In this document: piece after piece, positions 61,801 to 64,000 of the stretch
Numbering within the stretch: the stretch's first letter is position 1
Layout: each line of letters opens with the position of its first letter
Origin: Taudactylus pleione
Lineage: Eukaryota; Chordata; Amphibia; Anura; Myobatrachidae
Reading direction: 5' to 3'
Assembly (NCBI GenBank): GCA_031769625.1
Contig: JAUIMM010002572.1
Coordinates: 55,348-119,347, forward strand
DNA length: 64,000 bases
Made by a program: the position numbers and the translations under genes
Notes under the pieces: model-generated
The model's database searches: none
What the model saw: the letters and a program-made list of their open reading frames with translations, nothing else
What the model was told of the DNA's origin: nothing

Positions 61801-63180
61801 AAGCTAATCAGGAGAGGAGAGGGGTTGTGACAGAAGCTAATAAGGAGAGGAGAGGGGTGGTGACAGAAGCTAATAAGGAGAGGAGAGGGGTGGTGACAGA
61901 AGCTAATAAGGAGAGGAGAGGAGAGGGGTGGTGACAGAAGCTAATAAGGAGAGGAGAGGGGTGGTGACAGAAGCTAATAAGGAGAGGAGAGGGGTGGTGA
62001 CAGAAGCTAATAGGGAGAGGAGAGGGGTTGTGACAAGCTAATAAGAAGAGGAGAGGTGACAGAAGCTAATAAGGAGAGGAGAGGGGTGGTGACAGAAGCT
62101 AATAAGGAGAGGAGAGGGTTGGTGACAGAAGCCAATAAGGATAGGAGAGTAGAGGGGTGGTGACAGAAGCTAATAAGGAGAAGAGAGGGGTGGTGACAGA
62201 AGCTAATAAGGAGAGGAGAGGGGTGGTGACAGAAGCTAATAAGCAGAGGAGGGGGGTGGTGACAGAAGCTAATAAGGAGAGGAGAGGGGTGGTGACAGAA
62301 GCTAATACGGAGAGGGGTGGTGACAGAAGCTAATAAGGAGAGGAGAGGAGAGGGGTGGTGACAGAAGCTAATAGTAGAGGAGAGGGGTGGTGACAGAAGC
62401 TAATCAGGAGAGGAGAGGGGTGGTGACAGAAGCTAATAAGGAGAGGAGAGGGGTGGTGACAGAAGCTAATAAGCAGAGGAGGGGGGTGGTGACAGAAGCC
62501 AATAAGGAGAGGAAAGGGGTGGTGACAGAAGCTAATACGGAGAGGGGTGGTGACAGAAGCTAATAAGGAGAGGAGAGGGGTGGTGACAGAAGCTAATAGG
62601 AGAGGAGAGGGGTGGTGACAGAAGCTAATCAGGAGAGGAGAGGGGTGGTGACAGAAGCTAATAAGGAGAGGAGAGGGGTGGTGACAGAAGCTAATAAGGA
62701 GAGGAGAGGGGTGGTGACAGAAGCTAATAAGGAGAGGAGAGGAGAGGGGTGGTGACAGAAGCTAATAAGGAGAGGAGAGGGGTGGTGACAGAAGCTAATA
62801 AGGAGAGGAGAGGGGTGGTGACAGAAGCTAATAGGGAGAGGAGAGGGGTGGTGACAAGCTAATAAGAAGAGGAGAGGTGGTGACAGAAGCTAATAAGGAG
62901 AGGAGAGGGGTGGTGACAGAAGCTAATATGGAGAGGAGAGGGTTGGTGACAGAAGCCAATAAGGATAGGAGAGGAGAAGGGTGGTGACAGAAGCTAATAA
63001 GGAGAAGAGAGGGGTGGTGACAGAAGCTAATAAGGAGAGGAGAGGTGTGGTGACAGAAGCTAATAAGGAGAGGAGGGGTGTGGTGACAGAAGCTAATGAG
63101 GAGAGGAGAGGGGTGGTGACAGAAGCTAATAAGGAGAGAAGAGGAGAGGGGTTGTGTCTGAAGCTAATAAGGAGAGGAGA
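58871..63180 (+). repeat. 2155-bp tandem duplication of K-like sequence in the right arm
   Basis: The marker ggttggtgac with aataaggatagg lies at 58831 and 60986 (2155 bp), and at 59962 and 62117 (2155 bp). The pair within each copy is about 1131 bp apart, so each copy also contains a half-repeat of roughly 1.0-1.1 kb. The marker aataagcagagg lies near 60087 and 62243. Towards the end the copies differ by about 95 bp (60691 and 62941, spacing 2250), equal to about three monomers. Confidence 0.88.
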
Positions 63181-64000
63181 GCGGTGGTGACAGAAGTTAA
63201 TAATGAGAGGAGAGGGGTGGTGACAGAAGCTAATAAGGAGAGGAGAGGTGTGGTGACAGAAGCTAATAAGGAGAGAAGAGGAGAGGGGTGGTGACAGAAG
63301 CTAATAAGGAGAGAAGAGGAGAGGGGTGGTGACAGAAGCAAATAAGGAGTGGAGAGGGGTGGTGACAGAAGCTAATAAGGAGAGGAGAGGGGTGATGACA
63401 GAAGCTAATAAGGAGAGTTGTGGTGACAGAAGCTAATAAGGAGAAGAGAGGAGTGGTTACAGAAGCCAATAAGGAGAGGAGAAGAGAGGGGTGGTGACAG
63501 AAGCTAATAAGGAGAGAAGAGGAGAGGGGTGGTGACAGAAGCTAATAAGGAGAGGGGTGGTGACAAGCTAATAAGGAGAGGAGAGGGGTGGTGACAGAAG
63601 CTAATGAGGAGAGGAGAGGGGTGGTGACAGAAACTAATAAAGAGAGAAGAGGAGAGGGGTGGTGACAGAAGCTAATAAGGAGAGGAGAGGGGTGTTGACA
63701 GAAGCTAATAAGGAGAGGAGAGGGGTGATGACCTAAGCTAATATGGAGAGGAGAGGGGTGGTAAAAGAAGATAATCAGGAGAGGAGAGGGGTAGTGACAG
63801 AAGCTAATAAGGAGAGGAGAGGAGAGGGGTGGTGACTGAAGCTAATAAGGAGAGGAGAGGGTGGTGACAGAAGCTAATAAGGAGAGGAGAGGGGTGGCGA
63901 CAGAAGCTAATAAGGAGAGAAGAGGTGAGGGGTGGTGACAGAAGCTAATAAGGAGAGAAGAGGAGAGGGGTGGTGACAGAAGCCAATAAGGAGAGGAGAG
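63110..64000 (+). repeat. Window end: sequence resembling the U-type A-flank and C block
   Basis: The segment opens with gttgtgtctgaagc near 63150 and gaagttaataatgagagg, which correspond to the run-up to block A near 4255-4320. It then goes straight to C-like markers gagagttgtggtgac near 63413 and ggttacagaagccaat near 63456, followed by gacaagc and cagaaactaat variants. A and B are absent. Several variants (aataaagag near 63636, gtaaaagaagataatc near 63762) are not seen elsewhere, so this is a diverged relative rather than an eighth HOR unit. It is cut by the window end. Confidence 0.78.

Larger units (their letters stand above)
1..64000 (+). repeat. 33-bp minisatellite/megasatellite array filling the whole window
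   Basis: Every part of the window reads as head-to-tail copies of one monomer, typically 33 bp (clean example 3214-3246). The core TGACAGAAGCTAATAAGG is followed by a homopurine stretch of GGAGA pentamers ending in GGGG, then TGG. The consensus monomer has 15 G, 12 A, 4 T and 2 C, so it is 82% purine on the + strand with strong G-over-C skew, and it contains no CpG. All copies share one orientation; I saw no inverted segment and no insertion of unrelated DNA. Common length classes are 28, 33 and 38 bp (one, two or three pentamers), plus rarer 21, 31, 32 and 35 bp forms. The array continues past both window ends. This organisation is known for eukaryotic satellites and minisatellites; I cannot name the family. 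Confidence 0.98.

Noticed and set aside
1..64000. Telomeric or rDNA spacer repeat, or a known satellite name
   Set aside because: The monomer is not TTAGGG-like and no rRNA sequence is present. I do not recognise the family and cannot search a database, so no name is given.
1..64000. An origin of replication or centromere function
   Set aside because: HOR organisation is compatible with a centromeric or subtelomeric location, but no CENP-B-box-like motif was recognised and nothing in the sequence fixes the location.

Overview
The whole 64 kb window is one uninterrupted head-to-tail tandem repeat, best described as a megasatellite or very long minisatellite. The basic monomer is 33 bp, a clean copy lying at 3214-3246. 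It has a near-invariant core, TGACAGAAGCTAATAAGG, followed by a purine stretch built from GGAGA pentamers that ends in GGGG. At 33 bp per copy the window holds roughly 1,900 monomers, all in the same orientation. I found no unique sequence, no transposon, no RNA gene, no CRISPR array and no believable protein gene. The array runs off both ends of the window. Its size, higher-order organisation and lack of genes point to a eukaryotic chromosome, such as a subtelomeric, pericentromeric or other heterochromatic block in a long-read assembly. The species cannot be determined from this sequence.

Layout: (1) a left arm, 1 to about 4.5 kb, of older and more varied monomers with a local 619-bp tandem duplication; (2) a higher-order repeat (HOR) domain, about 4.5-55.4 kb, with seven units (U1-U7) starting at 4537, 10475, 20632, 28678, 36633, 42534 and 48770. 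Each unit begins with the same ordered blocks of variant monomers, which I call A-B-C-D-E. The tails vary in D, E, F, G and H blocks because of nested duplications with spacings of 1333, 2726, about 636 and 1952 bp; (3) a right arm, 55.4-64 kb, that resembles the left arm at an offset of about 54.8 kb, then holds a 2155-bp tandem duplication, and ends in C-like sequence.

Because 33 is a multiple of three, the array is translatable without stops in one forward frame (VVTEANKERRG per monomer) and two reverse frames (PSPLLISFCHH and LLSLLASVTTP). The open reading frames are a by-product of the repeat period. They end wherever a monomer differs in length by 5, 2 or 1 bases, and none has a non-repetitive start or end. 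I therefore annotate no CDS.

The most informative observations concern how the array evolved: the HOR order, shared private variants showing a roughly 32.06-kb super-period, mosaic marker distribution, and a patch of E-type sequence in U4. DNA or RNA properties that could matter are a mirror-symmetric homopurine tract in every monomer, a two-tetrad G-quadruplex pattern, a TGACAG homeodomain half-site, and GGAGA or polypyrimidine splicing-factor motifs. A cluster of one-base G insertions at 52.3-54.5 kb looks like a consensus-quality problem.
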